Below, one piece after another: positions 11,254 to 23,563 of a DNA stretch of 64,000 nucleotides. The DNA lies in NCBI RefSeq assembly GCF_900005765.1, contig NC_041681.1, positions 496,001 through 560,000 on the forward strand, in the 5' to 3' direction. Source of the stretch: Plasmodium relictum (lineage: Eukaryota; Apicomplexa; Aconoidasida; Haemosporida; Plasmodiidae). The notes beneath the pieces are model-generated. The model had not been told where the DNA came from and did not search any database. It was given only the letters and a program-made list of their open reading frames with translations. The position numbers and the translations under genes were made by a program. Position 1 is the stretch's first letter. Each line of letters opens with the position of its first letter.

Positions 11254-14200
11254 TTAATACGGATAATTGATATCTTCTGATGTTACAGTATAGTTATTTA
11301 AAAAAAATAAATTAATTGAAGAAATATTCATTTTATCATTTAAAATATTATTTTTTTGATAAACATTTTTTGTGTTAAAATATTTTTGTAACATTAAAGA
11401 AAGTAAATAAAATTTATAACTGAAATTCTTTTTATTTAATAAAAAATTTGTATTTTTCTTTAATTGTAAAAGCTGTTCATTTAACTTCTTTGAATCTGTA
11501 TCTGTTATAGTAATTTGTTCTTGTTCTAATTTGTTATTCTTACAAGAATCTGTTTTTAATGAGAGAGGATTTTTTATATTAGATTTCATAAGATTTAAAA
11601 AATAATTGTTTCTATTTTCATCATTATCGTCACAATCATAATTATTATTACATAAATCAACTTGTGTCATATTCGAATTATTACTTTTTTCATCATTTAC
11701 ATATACGAATAAATTTTCATTCATACATTCAAAATCCGTTAAGAAATTATTATTTTCTTCAGATATTTCATTGATCATATTTGATGAAAAACAGGAGTTA
11801 TTACTTTTTGAATTACTACATTCTTCTTTATTTTCTTTCTCTAATAAATTATTCTTTTCTTTATAAAATTCATTAGTCGATAATATGAAATCTCTTAAAT
11901 GATTTAAATAATTTTTATCTACTATCATTTGTTCATTTAAATCATTAAGTGTATTATTATTAGTTGTAGTAATATAAGTATCATTATCATCTGGATTATT
12001 TAAATCTTCTAATTCTAAAATTTTATATGACATTTTTTCTTTAAAGGAAAAGTTATCTCTTGAACTATTTTTTAAACTTAAAAACAAATCATCTATGTAT
12101 TTCTTTTCTATGTCTTTATGAGAATTTAATTTAGAATTTATTGAATTTGTTGTATAATTAGCCATAGTTTCTTCATCGGGATTATTATCTATAAAATTAT
12201 TTTTAAAATTTGATTTTTCTATGTTTTTTGAAAATATAGGAATTAGATGAAATGCATCTGATATAATATTAGTTTGATTAACAAGTTGTTTTTCAAGCCA
12301 TTCGTGTAATTTTTCTTCTTTAGTTAATTCTTTTCTAATATTTTTTTTACTATCATTTATTTCTATATTATCTCTGTAATTTTCGTTAATGTATAATAAA
12401 TCTCCTTTTTCATTATCTTGTTTTATTACATTTTTATCATCATCCAATGTTATTCTCAAAGTATTCATATATACACTCGTACATTCATTTTTATCATCTA
12501 TTTTATCATCGGAAGCACTACTTTTAAAATTATCAGCAAAAGACATGTTATTATTCCAATTATTTTCATTTGCAAAATCATTTAAATCATTTTCTTGATA
12601 ATTCATTAGCATATCACTAGGATCATCAAAATTTGAAGATTTTAAAACTGATGTATTTCCATCTATCCTATGAATATTATTAACGTTTTTTGAGATAAGA
12701 ACATTATTTGGTAATTTTGAAGAATTAATATTTTTATTAAAAGATATATTTTTAATATCATTTAAGTTAGTGCTATTAGTTGAAATATTATTAATTAAAG
12801 GATTATTAAAATTTTTATTATCATCTAGATAATTCATATTATTGATATTATCTATATTTTCATTATTCATATACATGTTATTTAATAAATTAGGTGTAAT
12901 GTTTTTATTATTATTTACCCCTATCATATTTTCTTCATTATTATCTAATCTATCTTCTGTATTAATTGATTGTATATTTCTTATTTGATTATAATTTTTA
13001 TTTATATTTAATTTTCTATTATTATTTATATTTAACATATTATTGTGAACGTTCATATTTTGAGATAAAACCATGTTATTTGCATTAAAAATTACAAAAT
13101 TTGGATTAGATACATGTTTTTCATGAATTTTTGCGTTATTAATTTTTTGGTTATTCATAATATTATTATTGTTATTCATGTTGCCGAGAGATGACAATGT
13201 ATTTCTATTAATTGAATTATTAAATCTTGAAAGACTCTGAGAAGGAGAAGAATTATTATCATTACAAAAATTTAGCATATTTTTGTCATTGAACAATGCA
13301 TTAGATACTATTTTATTTTTATTTTTTTTCATTTCTAAGTCTGGTGGAGGAGGTATATTCATCTGATTTATATTGGTTGCATTAATTAAATTATTTTCTA
13401 CATTTTTTTCTTTTAGGTCCATATCTCCCATTACATTATTTATATTAGGGACCTTTAATTGTCTATTTTTTAAAGGATCCATTGAATTAAAATTATTCAT
13501 TAAATTATTGTTTATCATATTGGGATTGTTGCTCAGCATATTCGAATTGTTATTTATCATATTCGGGTTACTATAATTCAGCATGTTTGTATTGTTTATG
13601 TTATTTATTTTCATTTGATTATCATTAGGCAACAATATTAAAGATTTTCTATTATTCATTGGCATATTCATATTATAAAATCTATTATCACTAAATGGAG
13701 GTGGTGGTATAATTAAGTTATTAGATTCTGTTTGGTTATTTTGTTTTATAATTTTCTTTTTATTTACATTAAAAAAATCTCTATGATCTTCATGCATATT
13801 AGAAATAGCATTGTTCACCATTAAGGATGAAGAATTTTTCATATTACTATTATTTATAGAAGAATTATTCATTATATTAATCTGATTTTCATTATACATA
13901 TTATTATTTCTGTTGTAAATCATATCATTATTATAAACTATATTATTTACGTTTTTCATAATATTATTTTTAAATGATGAAGGCACTATGTTATTGTAAT
14001 TCATCATGGACACGGCATTATTATTTTGCATTCCTAAAATATTGGATGAATTTGAATTCATATAATTTTTCATAGGTATATTATTACTATTATTATCATC
14101 TATTTTGTTATTATTAATATAATTATTTTTTTCAAAATCTTCATTAGCAGATGATTTTAACAAGTTGTTATTATACATATTATTTGTAATTCTGTTTTTC

Positions 14201-15707
14201 ATATTTTTCATCTTATAATCTCTAAATTTCATATTTTTTTTATTTCCTACTTTTTGATCATCATCATGGAAAAAATTGTGTAATGTTTTGTTTTTCATTT
14301 TATCTTTATAATTGGAATCAAACCACGTATAATTTTGATTGTATGTTGTTACATAATCATTTTCAAAATCTTCTTTTTCAAATCTTTTTTTCATATCTAT
14401 GTTGTAATTTTTATAGCCATCGGATTTTAAATCGTCATCAACATTGTAGGCATTTTTAAACATGCCATTGTTATTGACATTATTGTAATTATTGAAATTG
14501 CTAGTACTATCATTATTATTATATTTTTCTTCATAAAGCAAATTGTTTAATTTTCGATCTTCCATTTTTCTACTGTACTTATTAAATAGTTTATTGCTAC
14601 TAATGCTTCTACTTTTATTTTCACTTTTTAATTTTTTACTAATACTATGTTTGGAATAGTTATCAGATGATAACGAATTATAATTATGATCATTATACCT
14701 ATATATTCTCTTACTGTTAATAGAAACATTTCTATGCTTATTTATGTATTTATAACTAGATGATTTTTTATCATAATCATTTTTTTCATTGGTATATGAA
14801 TCTTCATATTTTTTATCATAGCTTAATTTTCCTTTTCTCTTTTCTTCATATTTTTTATATATATCTTTTTTATCAGTACTTTTTTTTTTGCTATATTTTT
14901 TATCGTCATTCTTTTTTTCTTCGTTCTTCTTAAAATCAGATTTCCTATCGTCTGTTTTTATCTTCTTACGTTTTTCTTCTTCATATTTTTTGTATTCATA
15001 CTTTTTTTTTTCATATTTGCAATCTTCGTCTTTTTTCTCATGATGCTTTTTATTATCATATTTTTTATCATGTTTTCTTTTTTCTTCTTCATATTTTCTA
15101 TAATTTTTTCGGTCTTCATCTTTCTTTTTACTATGTTCTATAATTTTTTCTTCCTTCTTTTTATTATCATGCTTTTTATAATTTTCCTTTTTCTTTTCAC
15201 TTTTTTTTTCATAATTTTTATTGTCATACTTACTACTATCATATTTATTTTCACTCTTTCTTTTATCTTCATTTTTTATTTCATCAAATATTTTCAAATC
15301 ACTTTTTAAATCAGCATTCTTTTTTTCTTCATTTTTTAATTCTGAATATTTCTGTTCATTTATTTCTAAATCCAAATCTTTTTTTTTATTTTTTTTTTTT
15401 TCGTATGATACAGACCTTTTGCTTGATAAATTACGTGAATAATTATAATTTTCTTTATTTTTTGATAAATTAACTTTTTCTTCATAATGTTCATCATACT
15501 TAAATAAATCTGCTTCCAAAAGATTTTTATTATTTGATGACTTCATATATTTATGTTTTGAATTTGTTCTATGATTTTTCTTTTTTTCATAATATTTTTC
15601 ATCTTCATATTTATGACCTTTTTTTTTCATTTCACTTGATTTATGTTTATCTATACTTCTTTTAACTTTTTTTGAAGAACTTTTTTTATCTCTATCTAAA
15701 ATAAAAA

Positions 15708-15751
<44 letters not shown>

Positions 15752-15866
15752 GAATATATATTTTACATATTTATATTTTTATTTTTAAATATAATCAAAT
15801 AAAAATATGAATTTCATATAAAATTTTGCTTCTATTATTACTTGATTCTTGAATTCTTTCCCCCAT
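11254..15866 (-). CDS. large Lys-rich and Asn-rich protein, possible RNA-processing factor
   Basis: Two exons: 15866-15842 (25 nt, MGERIQES plus one base) and 15695-11254, joined by a GTAATA...TTTTAG intron that keeps frame, giving about 1488 residues. The first third is dense in Lys, Glu, Asp and Tyr with an RS-like start (RDKKSSSKKVKRS). The middle is Asn/Met-rich. Two PPPP clusters (IIPPPPFS near residue 668, NIPPPPDLE near 788) could bind SH3, WW or EVH1-type domains. Around residue 1140 a more ordered stretch reads KEEKLHEWLEKQLVNQ. The basic N-terminus with proline clusters resembles splicing-associated proteins, but no domain is certain, so no function is assigned. The ATG of exon 1 is preceded by poly-A, as usual here. 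Confidence 0.8.
15712..15743. repeat. (TA)n microsatellite in the first intron
   Basis: An uninterrupted TA dinucleotide run of about 32 bp lies inside the intron between the 25-nt first exon and the long second exon of the Lys/Asn-rich gene. Confidence 0.9.
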
Positions 15867-17639
15867 TTTTTTTTTTTTTTTAATATATATCAGAGTTTAA
15901 AATTCCAGATAGAAATAAAAAAAATTAGCTTCGTTAAATATAGTGATTAATGTTTAATAATAATGAAATAAATAAAACATTTTATAATATATAAATATAA
16001 TTAAATAAGTTTATGAACTATTAAAGAAAAAAATACTTTCCGATGAAAATATTAAAGAATATATATATCAACAAATAAAAAAAATAATATATATATTTGT
16101 TTGTACATAATATAACAAAGTTTTTAAAATTTATTAAGTTTCATAATATTAGAACACTTAAAAATAAAAAATTAAATAATTAATCATATAAGAGATATAA
16201 TAATAATAAAAAAAAAGAAGAAAAAAAGAAAAAAAAAAAAGGTAAAGGGCAAATAAAATTAAAATTTTGCATAGCACGTTGTTTAATTACATTTCTTACA
16301 TAATAAATTTATATAAATATTTAAATTTCATTGAAAAATACTAACAAAAGTAAAAAAAAAAAAAAATTAATAGGACAAAAGTTATTAAAATATTATGAAT
16401 ACTTATATTTTATAATTAGCGGAATTTGTTAGTAGTTCAGATTATATTATTTTATTTTTATTTTTATCTCTATTTTTTTAAAGTAATTTATTTATTTATT
16501 TATTTCTTTTTTCACTTTGAGTAATTCTTCACATCTCCGATGAAATTTATTTACTCTGAAACATGCATGTGTTTTTAATTAAAAATGTGTTTGTAAATTA
16601 ATTAAAAAAAAAAATGAAATAAAATAAAAAAAGTTATAAATAATAGTAAAAATTTTAATAAAGTAGAATATAAATGTTTCTAAATATGAATCAATTTCTA
16701 AAAATGAAATTATTATTTTATGACTTTCATTTTTAAAGTTTATAAATAGTCTATTCTTTAAATTTATTAAAAAAAATTTTAATTTTATATTTTTTTTTTT
16801 TTTTTTTTGCAAGCATCTCTATTAGAAAAATATATATGTATATATGAAAGATTTCAAATGTTTTAAGAAATTATGTTATTTTTATTTAAAGATATAAATA
16901 ATTTACATAAATTTGCAATTATATTATGCATAATTACGTAAAATAAATAATATTTTTGTGTAATTCCAATGTATAGTTAATGTACTAGAAAAGGGATTTT
17001 TTTTACGTAAAATCATATATATATATATATATTTAGAAAATAATAGGATTAATAAAATTATTCCTAATTATTTTTAATTTATTATTATTTGTAATTTTGA
17101 TTCTTTTATTTTAAAATTGTTTTTTTAAAAATGTGTTAAATGCGCATACATTTTTATTTTATTGTATTATTGATGAAATAATAATAAAAACTATAAAAAT
17201 TTTAATTGCAAAAAGCAGAAAACTATGTAAAACAAAATTCTAAATAATATATATAGAAGATAACCAAATGGAGATAATAAAAATATTCTATATAAAAGAA
17301 TTATTTACTAAAGAGAAAGTATTTTTTAGAGTGTATTATTTAATATGTTAAAAGTGATGAAATTCATGTTAGATTAAAAATCTTAGATGTTCTTAAAATA
17401 AAAAATAGAAAAAAAGAAAAAGAAAAGAAAAAATAACAATAATATATATAATTATAATAAATAGTAAGGATAGTTTTAATAATAATAATAATAATAATGA
17501 TAATAATAATGATAATAATAATGATAATACATAATAAAAAACAACGAAAAAAAACAAAAAAAATAGTGAGATATATTATAGCATATATATTAACCAAATA
17601 TAAAAGAATTATATGAAAAAGGTGAGAAAATCCAATTTT
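15867..17639. other. intergenic region, promoter of the Lys/Asn-rich gene
   Basis: About 1.8 kb lies between two minus-strand genes, so it should hold the promoter of the Lys/Asn-rich gene and the 3' UTR of the DCTN5 gene. It contains homopolymer runs, an AAT/GAT-type trinucleotide microsatellite at about 17478-17530, and a 10-bp palindrome at 16561-16570. Short open frames here are AT-driven and unsupported. Confidence 0.6.
16561..16570. promoter_or_regulatory. ACATGCATGT palindrome, possible ApiAP2 site
   Basis: ACATGCATGT is a perfect palindrome containing TGCATG, the core bound by AP2-Sp and related Plasmodium ApiAP2 factors. It lies about 700 bp upstream of the start at 15866. Such a GC-containing palindrome is uncommon in this background, but a single match is weak evidence. 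Confidence 0.3.
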
Positions 17640-18323
17640 TCACTCTTTAGAATCAGGTGTGAAATTTTTATAATGAAAGTATGGAATGTCTTTTAAAAAT
17701 ATTTCAGCAGATTCAGGTAATTCTTTTATAAATTTTGCAGGACATCCAGCATATTTTGAAAAAGGAGATATAATAGTGTCATTAGGAATAAAAGTATTAT
17801 CTTTAATAATTACGTTATCTTTTATTACAACTCTTTCTCCAATAACACAGTTGTTTCCTATGTAAACATTATTTCCTATAAATGCTGCTTTAACTATACA
17901 ATCATTTCCAATATACACATGATCACCAATAGTTACTGTTACATATGAACTATCATTTGATTTGCTTCTTTCACTTTTATAACTACTGTTATTATAATTA
18001 TTATCAATATTCTCCTTTTTGTTTATGAAACAAGGGCATATAAGTGTTTTTGATCCAATAATAACATATTTTCCAAAATATAAATTACTTAAATCACCTC
18101 TTAATATAGCTGAATTCTTTATAATTGATTTTCCTAGCATATGAATATTTTTCATTCCACACAAAATAGAATCTTTACATACTTTATTTCCTGAAGCTGT
18201 TAATATATAATCTGATCGATTAAATTTTACAGCTTTCTGAAATGTAGCTGTATTAAAAGATTCTAAATAGCTGTCACTAATTAAGTTTGTCAATCCCATT
18301 ACTCCCTCTCTTTTTTTAGCCAT
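17640..18323 (-). CDS. DCTN5: dynactin subunit 5 (p25) homologue
   Basis: A single exon encodes 227 residues. After a 35-residue N-terminal extension the sequence follows the p25 family closely: YILTASGNKVCKDSILCG, then an ILRGDLSN turn, then left-handed beta-helix hexapeptide repeats around residues 130-185 (IGDHVYIGNDCIVKAAFIG, NVYIGNNCVIGERVVIKDN), and the family ending GCPAKFIKELPESAE. A Ser/Asn-rich insertion of about 20 residues splits the helix near residues 105-128. In animals and fungi p25 caps the pointed end of dynactin and helps link dynein to cargo. Apicomplexa have a reduced dynactin, so the exact role here is inferred. It is transcribed away from the PSMG4-like gene, about 1.1 kb away. 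Confidence 0.92.
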   Translation of the reverse strand: MAKKREGVMGLTNLISDSYLESFNTATFQKAVKFNRSDYILTASGNKVCKDSILCGMKNIHMLGKSIIKNSAILRGDLSNLYFGKYVIIGSKTLICPCFINKKENIDNNYNNSSYKSERSKSNDSSYVTVTIGDHVYIGNDCIVKAAFIGNNVYIGNNCVIGERVVIKDNVIIKDNTFIPNDTIISPFSKYAGCPAKFIKELPESAEIFLKDIPYFHYKNFTPDSKE

Positions 18324-19418
18324 TTTTTTAATAAGATAATATTTTTTTTAAAAAAAATTATAAACAGTAAAGAAGAAAAAAAAAATTTTGATGTAAATAG
18401 TTAGACACACAAATAAATATTTGTATTATTTTTATTCATATTACTTTTTTTTTTTTTCTTTTAATTAATTAAAGCAAACTATTTAAATAATTATTTATTA
18501 AATGATTTCTTTTTCTTTTTTTAATTTCTGCAAAAAATTTTAGTTTATTTTTGAACAAATGCTCATTTTTCATACAAAACAAATTCTCAAGAAAAATTTG
18601 TTTTTTGTAAATAAATACTTTACATTTTTTGTGGTCAAATTAAAAAAGATATTTAACACAAATATTCTCTCTTTTTATTTTTTCATTTTAATTTCTTCTT
18701 TTCTTAAATCATAAAAAAGAATTTTAGAAAATTCTTTTGCATTGGGTTTTTTTTTTTTTTTTTTTTCACTTAATTCATCTTATATGATTGCAAATATAGG
18801 ATAAATTTATATAAAATTTTATATAAGGATAAAAATATGTAAACAAAATTTACATTTATTTAATATAATTTTTGGAAATTAAATTATTCTTTTGTTCTAA
18901 TATATGTTTATTTTAAAAAGTACAAAAAAAAAGAAAAAAAAAAAATATAGTAAAATAAATTAAATTTATTTAAAAAAAAATATTCTAATGTGATAAAATA
19001 CAATCATCTCTGTTGTATTTTTATCTTTTCTTAAATATAGTTTGTATTATTTTAATAACTTTTTTTATAAATTAAAAATTTATATGCTTCATAGTTTATT
19101 TAAAAAAAAAAAAAATAATTTCAATAAAAAAATTATATTTCTAATATTCTTGTAGTATCCTATAATAGATTTTATTCATGTAGAAATAATTTCCATTAAT
19201 TTTTAATTTCATTTTTACCTATTCGTATTTTTTCTTTTTAAGTTTTTAAATATAAGAATGAAAAAAAAGAAAAAATAAAATAAAATACAACTGAATTATA
19301 AAAAAAAAAGAAAAAAAGAGATAATTTTCTTTTATTTCATGAGAATATAAATTATTTTGAAGAAATCATTGATAAAAGAAATTTAGTTTGAAAAAATAAA
19401 AGAACAAATCAATTAAAG
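18324..19418. other. divergent promoter region (DCTN5 / PSMG4-like)
   Basis: This 1.1-kb region between head-to-head genes must carry both promoters. It contains many poly-A and poly-T runs. I see no gene and no distinct regulatory motif in it. Confidence 0.55.
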
Positions 19419-20219
19419 ATGAATGAGCAGGATGAATATTTAGAAAATTATTCAAGTACAACACCAAAAGAAAAAGAATGTAAAGTTAATGCAGAAATTT
19501 ATAGGTACCATAAAATTTATATGAGTTACTTGGATCTTTATTTTTGTGTTATTGATTTTAATCAAACAATATTTATATCTGTCAGTGATGAAAATAACGA
19601 ATTAAATGATTTACAAGCGTCTTATCCTTTAAAATATGTAAAATAAAAAAATATGTATTTACATAAATTTTTATATTATGCACAGAAAAATGAAAAAAAA
19701 AAAATAGTAAAATAAAATAAATGGATAAGTTAAAATATTTTTATAAAAAGAAATAAAATTTCAAAATAATTTATATATATTTTTTTTTCTTAATCTGAAT
19801 TATTTACATAACATTTCATTAAATGTTAAATATTTTATAAGTTGTTCAATTATTATTTGGAAATTTTTTTTCTATTATAATGAAAATAAGAATTTATTAT
19901 ATTTTTAACTTTTAATATATTTCATTTGTTTTATGTATGTTTTTTTAGGAAGATGCTGATAATACAGTATGTTTAGTAGGTGAACCCAATTCATATGGAA
20001 ATGATATTGCTCGATTATTAGGTTATATTCATATAAAATAAAAAAATGAGAAGTAAATTATATATACATATGCATATGCATTTTTTTTTTATAGGAAATA
20101 AATTTAAAATTCCATTTTATGTAAGTGTAAATGTTGATGAAAGTGATGAGAACTTAACAAATTTTATTTTTTCCAGTTGTCTAGATATTTTAAAACCTAT
20201 ATTTAAAAATAGATGCTAG
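19419..20219 (+). CDS. proteasome assembly chaperone 4-like protein (PSMG4)
   Basis: Three exons, 19419-19637, 19949-20021 and 20095-20219, join at GT...AG borders in phases 0 and 1 and give 138 residues ending FKNRC. The order of motifs matches the PSMG4/Poc4 fold: DLYFCVIDFNQTIFISVSDE (beta strands near residues 45-65), SYPLKY, then NTVCLVGEPNSYGNDIARLL and NKFKIPFYVSVNVDE. This is the human pattern in which a dispensable N-terminus is followed by an LA-RLA-kt-nkQVfVSyN block. PSMG4 pairs with PSMG3 to chaperone alpha-ring assembly of the 20S proteasome in the cytosol. Identity is low, so the call rests on motif order and length (human about 123 residues). Confidence 0.65.
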
Positions 20220-20920
20220 GAATATATAAAATACAAAATTAAAAGATTACTTTCCATTTTTTTTTATGAAAATGGATATTTTATTTTATTAAGGTTATTT
20301 AGTTTATTTTGTTTTTAAAATTTTTTTTTTTTAATTTCTTCATGTATAAAATAAATAATTATATATTAATGTTTCTTATTAAAATTTAAAAATTATATAT
20401 TCACTTTTTATATTATTTACTTTTATAATTTTTTTTTAATTTCTAATTTACTTTTTAAGTTTTATTTTTATTTTTATTTTTTTTTTTTTTTTTTCTATAT
20501 GCTATGTAATTAATTTTAGAATTTAATTTTTTTATTAATAATTTTATTTCAAGTAAAAAAAAAATTAATAGGGCTTAATTTTTTTTTATTTTTTGATAAA
20601 ATATTTCACCTGCTAAGATAAATTTTTTTAACAATATTTTATAAAAACAAAAAGAATATATGTATATATTTTAAAACGAGAAAAAATATATAAGTTTTTA
20701 TTTTTATATCTATTTGAAAAAAATTCAAAAAATAAAATGGAACAATGTTACAAAATTCTTAAAAAATAAAAAGTGAATTTTTAATAATATAAAAATGTAA
20801 GACCATATAAAAGAATATAAGAAAAAGAAAAAGAAAATTAATTGAAAAATATATAATAATAAAGAAATAAAATCCAGTTTAAAGAATGATAATACCATTT
20901 ATTAATAATAAAAAGGAGAA
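20220..20920. other. intergenic region upstream of tRNase Z
   Basis: A 700-bp tandem-gene spacer with many poly-T runs (for example 20476-20494) and an A-rich leader just before the tRNase Z start. Nothing else is recognised. Confidence 0.55.
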
Positions 20921-23563
20921 ATGTTTTTTTTTATGTATATTGTTATATCTTTTTTTTTTAAATTTTCATTGATACATAATTTAGTTAATAAAAGACCATA
21001 TGGTTATTTGTTAAATAGTAAGAATAATTTTGTATATATATTAAACAAAAAAAAAGAGAATAACGTAATTATAAAGAAGAAATCATCATATCTTTTTAAA
21101 ATAAAAATTAATAATTTAAAATATACAAAAAATAGTGACAAAGAAGAATTAAATGAGCTAGATAAGGAAAATCTAGTGAATAAAATAAAAAATGGAGTTG
21201 ATAAATTATTATTTGTAAATAGAAATATAATTGAAATACATGAAGATGAACAAAAGGAATTATGCGAATACTATACATCTGATATTAAAAAAAAAAAAAA
21301 AATAACTGTTGATAAATGGGAAGAAGAAGTTGATAAATTAATAGAAAATATAGAATATAAATTACATTCAGAAAGTGTAAGAACATATGATAAACTAATA
21401 AGAAATATAATTTATAATAATGCAGTTAGTTTAAAAGATAATTATTTAGTTAAGGATTATATAGATAAAATATTTCATAAATACATAAATTTATTTTTGT
21501 TAAATGAATTTGAAAATAGCCACAAAGAACATGAAAGAGATGAAAAATGTGATGAGGAAGAAAATAAAGAAAATAAAATTGGTAATAAAAATGAAAACAA
21601 TAAAAATTACGATAATTATATAATTTTAAATGAAAAACTAAAGGATAATAATATGAATAAAGAAAATGCTCAATTTCATATAAAAAACGAAATTAATGAA
21701 TCAGTACATCATCATATAGTTAATAATAAATCAAAAAAAGATATAGAAAAAGGAATTGAAGACGCAATGAGGATTATTATAAAGAAATTAATTTTATTTA
21801 AAAAAATTCTAGTACGTTTAATAAATAAATATAAAATTGAAATGACAGATATATATATTGATACACGGACGTATGATATAAAATTAAAAAGAAGTACTTT
21901 TGAAGATAATAATAAAAAAAAAAGCGACTGGAAGTTGATATTTTTGGGAACAGGGTCAATGTATCCATCAACAAGTAGAGGTACGTCATCTTTTATTTTT
22001 CAAACAACAAAAAAAAAATTTAATGAAGCTTTTTTATTTGATTGTGGTGAAAATACCTTTATATCACTGCAAAAAGCAAATATAAAAGTTAGTAAAATAA
22101 AAAACATTTTTATTACACATTTACATGGTGATCATTGTCTTGGTCTGATTTCAGTCTTAACCATGCTGAGAAATGTTGATAAAATAAATATATATGGCCC
22201 AGAAGGAATATATAGATTTTTAAAAAATAATTTGAATTCTACTTATTCAAAAAGAATTGCAAAATTTTGCGTATATGAATTAAAATTGAGCAATAAAAAT
22301 TATGATTCATTGAACAGTAATACTTTAAAAAATAGAAATAATTTAGAATATATATATAAAAATGACAAAAACGTTTATTCTATATTAAAAAATGATTTTT
22401 TAGAAATAAATGGATTTTCTATTAAGCATACAGTTCCAACTATTGGTTATATTATTAAAGAATTGAATGTAAAAAATAAATTTAATGCTTCCTATATAGA
22501 TGAATTAATTAAAAATAATTATGATCAACTGAAACAATGCAAAAATTTAGAATATGATCCTTATAAAATTTACGAAAATATTATAAGGAAAATGAATTCT
22601 AATGATGTGTTTATACTTCCTGATAAAACAAAGTTAACTTTTAATAATGCTTATAAAGAAATTTATAAAGAAAGGAAAATAGTAATTTGCCAAGATACTT
22701 GTGATGCATCTAGTTTAGAAGATTTTGCAAAAGATGCTGACATTTTAATTCATGAATCAACTAATAGTTTGGTTGATTTAACTAATAAGGTTTCATCTGA
22801 TTTTGCATTTGAAGATGATTATAATATACAAATTACTGATTATCCCAGGAAAGATGAAATTCAGGGAAAAGATAATATAAATTCTATTTTAGATAAGAAA
22901 GAACATCTTCATGAACAAGAAAATGAATATATTTCAAATGGTGAAAATAATGATAAAAAAGAAAATGTTACAGAAGACATTGAGAAGAAATGTTTATGCG
23001 AAAATGAAGTAAATAAAATGGATAAAAAAAAAGAAGTTGATAGCCCCTATGAAGAAAGAAGCATTCTTGTTACAAATGAAGAAAAAAAAGTAAGTATGAA
23101 AAAGGATTTATTAAAAAAAAAAATTGATAATGAATATTTTATAAAAAGTTATAACAAAATAATTTCCGAAAGGGGGCATTCTACTGCTAATATGGCAGGA
23201 ACTTTTGCTAAAAAAATAAATGCAAAAAAATTAATTTTAACACATTTTTCTCAAAGATATATTGGTGATAATAAATTAAAAAATATTATTGTTGTTAGAA
23301 ATATTGAAAATGAAGCTCTAGAATCATTTCAGGGTAATAATAAAAATAGTGAACATGAAGAAAGTAAAGAATTTAAAATAAATAAAGAAAAAAGAGAAAA
23401 TACAGAAAACGAAGAAAATATAATGAGAAATAATATTTATAAAGATAAAAATTATATTAATTCTACTGATAATAAATGTGATAACAATGATTTTTATGAT
23501 AAAGAAGTTGTTGCTGCTTATGATGGTCTAATCGTATATATTCCTCCTCAACAGAAAAAATAA
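20921..23563 (+). CDS. ribonuclease Z (long-form tRNase Z), probable organelle-targeted
   Basis: A single exon encodes 880 residues. The metallo-beta-lactamase core begins near residue 342 with LIFLGTGSMYPSTSRGTSS, followed by FLFDCGENT and the zinc motif ITHLHGDH (H400, H402, D404, H405). Downstream are ICQDTCDASSLEDF, ADILIHEST, GHSTANMAGTFAKKIN with the late metal-ligand His, LTHFSQRY, and a C-terminal AAYDGLIVYIP. The enzyme removes 3' trailers from precursor tRNAs. The N-terminus starts with a hydrophobic segment (FFFMYIVISFFFKFSLI) and then Lys/Asn-rich sequence, the bipartite pattern of apicoplast targeting, which is an inference. A charged low-complexity insertion of about 130 residues separates HEST from GHST, which are close together in most homologues. 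Confidence 0.93.
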   Translation: MFFFMYIVISFFFKFSLIHNLVNKRPYGYLLNSKNNFVYILNKKKENNVIIKKKSSYLFKIKINNLKYTKNSDKEELNELDKENLVNKIKNGVDKLLFVNRNIIEIHEDEQKELCEYYTSDIKKKKKITVDKWEEEVDKLIENIEYKLHSESVRTYDKLIRNIIYNNAVSLKDNYLVKDYIDKIFHKYINLFLLNEFENSHKEHERDEKCDEEENKENKIGNKNENNKNYDNYIILNEKLKDNNMNKENAQFHIKNEINESVHHHIVNNKSKKDIEKGIEDAMRIIIKKLILFKKILVRLINKYKIEMTDIYIDTRTYDIKLKRSTFEDNNKKKSDWKLIFLGTGSMYPSTSRGTSSFIFQTTKKKFNEAFLFDCGENTFISLQKANIKVSKIKNIFITHLHGDHCLGLISVLTMLRNVDKINIYGPEGIYRFLKNNLNSTYSKRIAKFCVYELKLSNKNYDSLNSNTLKNRNNLEYIYKNDKNVYSILKNDFLEINGFSIKHTVPTIGYIIKELNVKNKFNASYIDELIKNNYDQLKQCKNLEYDPYKIYENIIRKMNSNDVFILPDKTKLTFNNAYKEIYKERKIVICQDTCDASSLEDFAKDADILIHESTNSLVDLTNKVSSDFAFEDDYNIQITDYPRKDEIQGKDNINSILDKKEHLHEQENEYISNGENNDKKENVTEDIEKKCLCENEVNKMDKKKEVDSPYEERSILVTNEEKKVSMKKDLLKKKIDNEYFIKSYNKIISERGHSTANMAGTFAKKINAKKLILTHFSQRYIGDNKLKNIIVVRNIENEALESFQGNNKNSEHEESKEFKINKEKRENTENEENIMRNNIYKDKNYINSTDNKCDNNDFYDKEVVAAYDGLIVYIPPQQKK

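Noticed and set aside
17364-17597. 77-codon minus-strand frame downstream of DCTN5
   Set aside because: Poly-Ile from an AAT/GAT microsatellite; no coding support.
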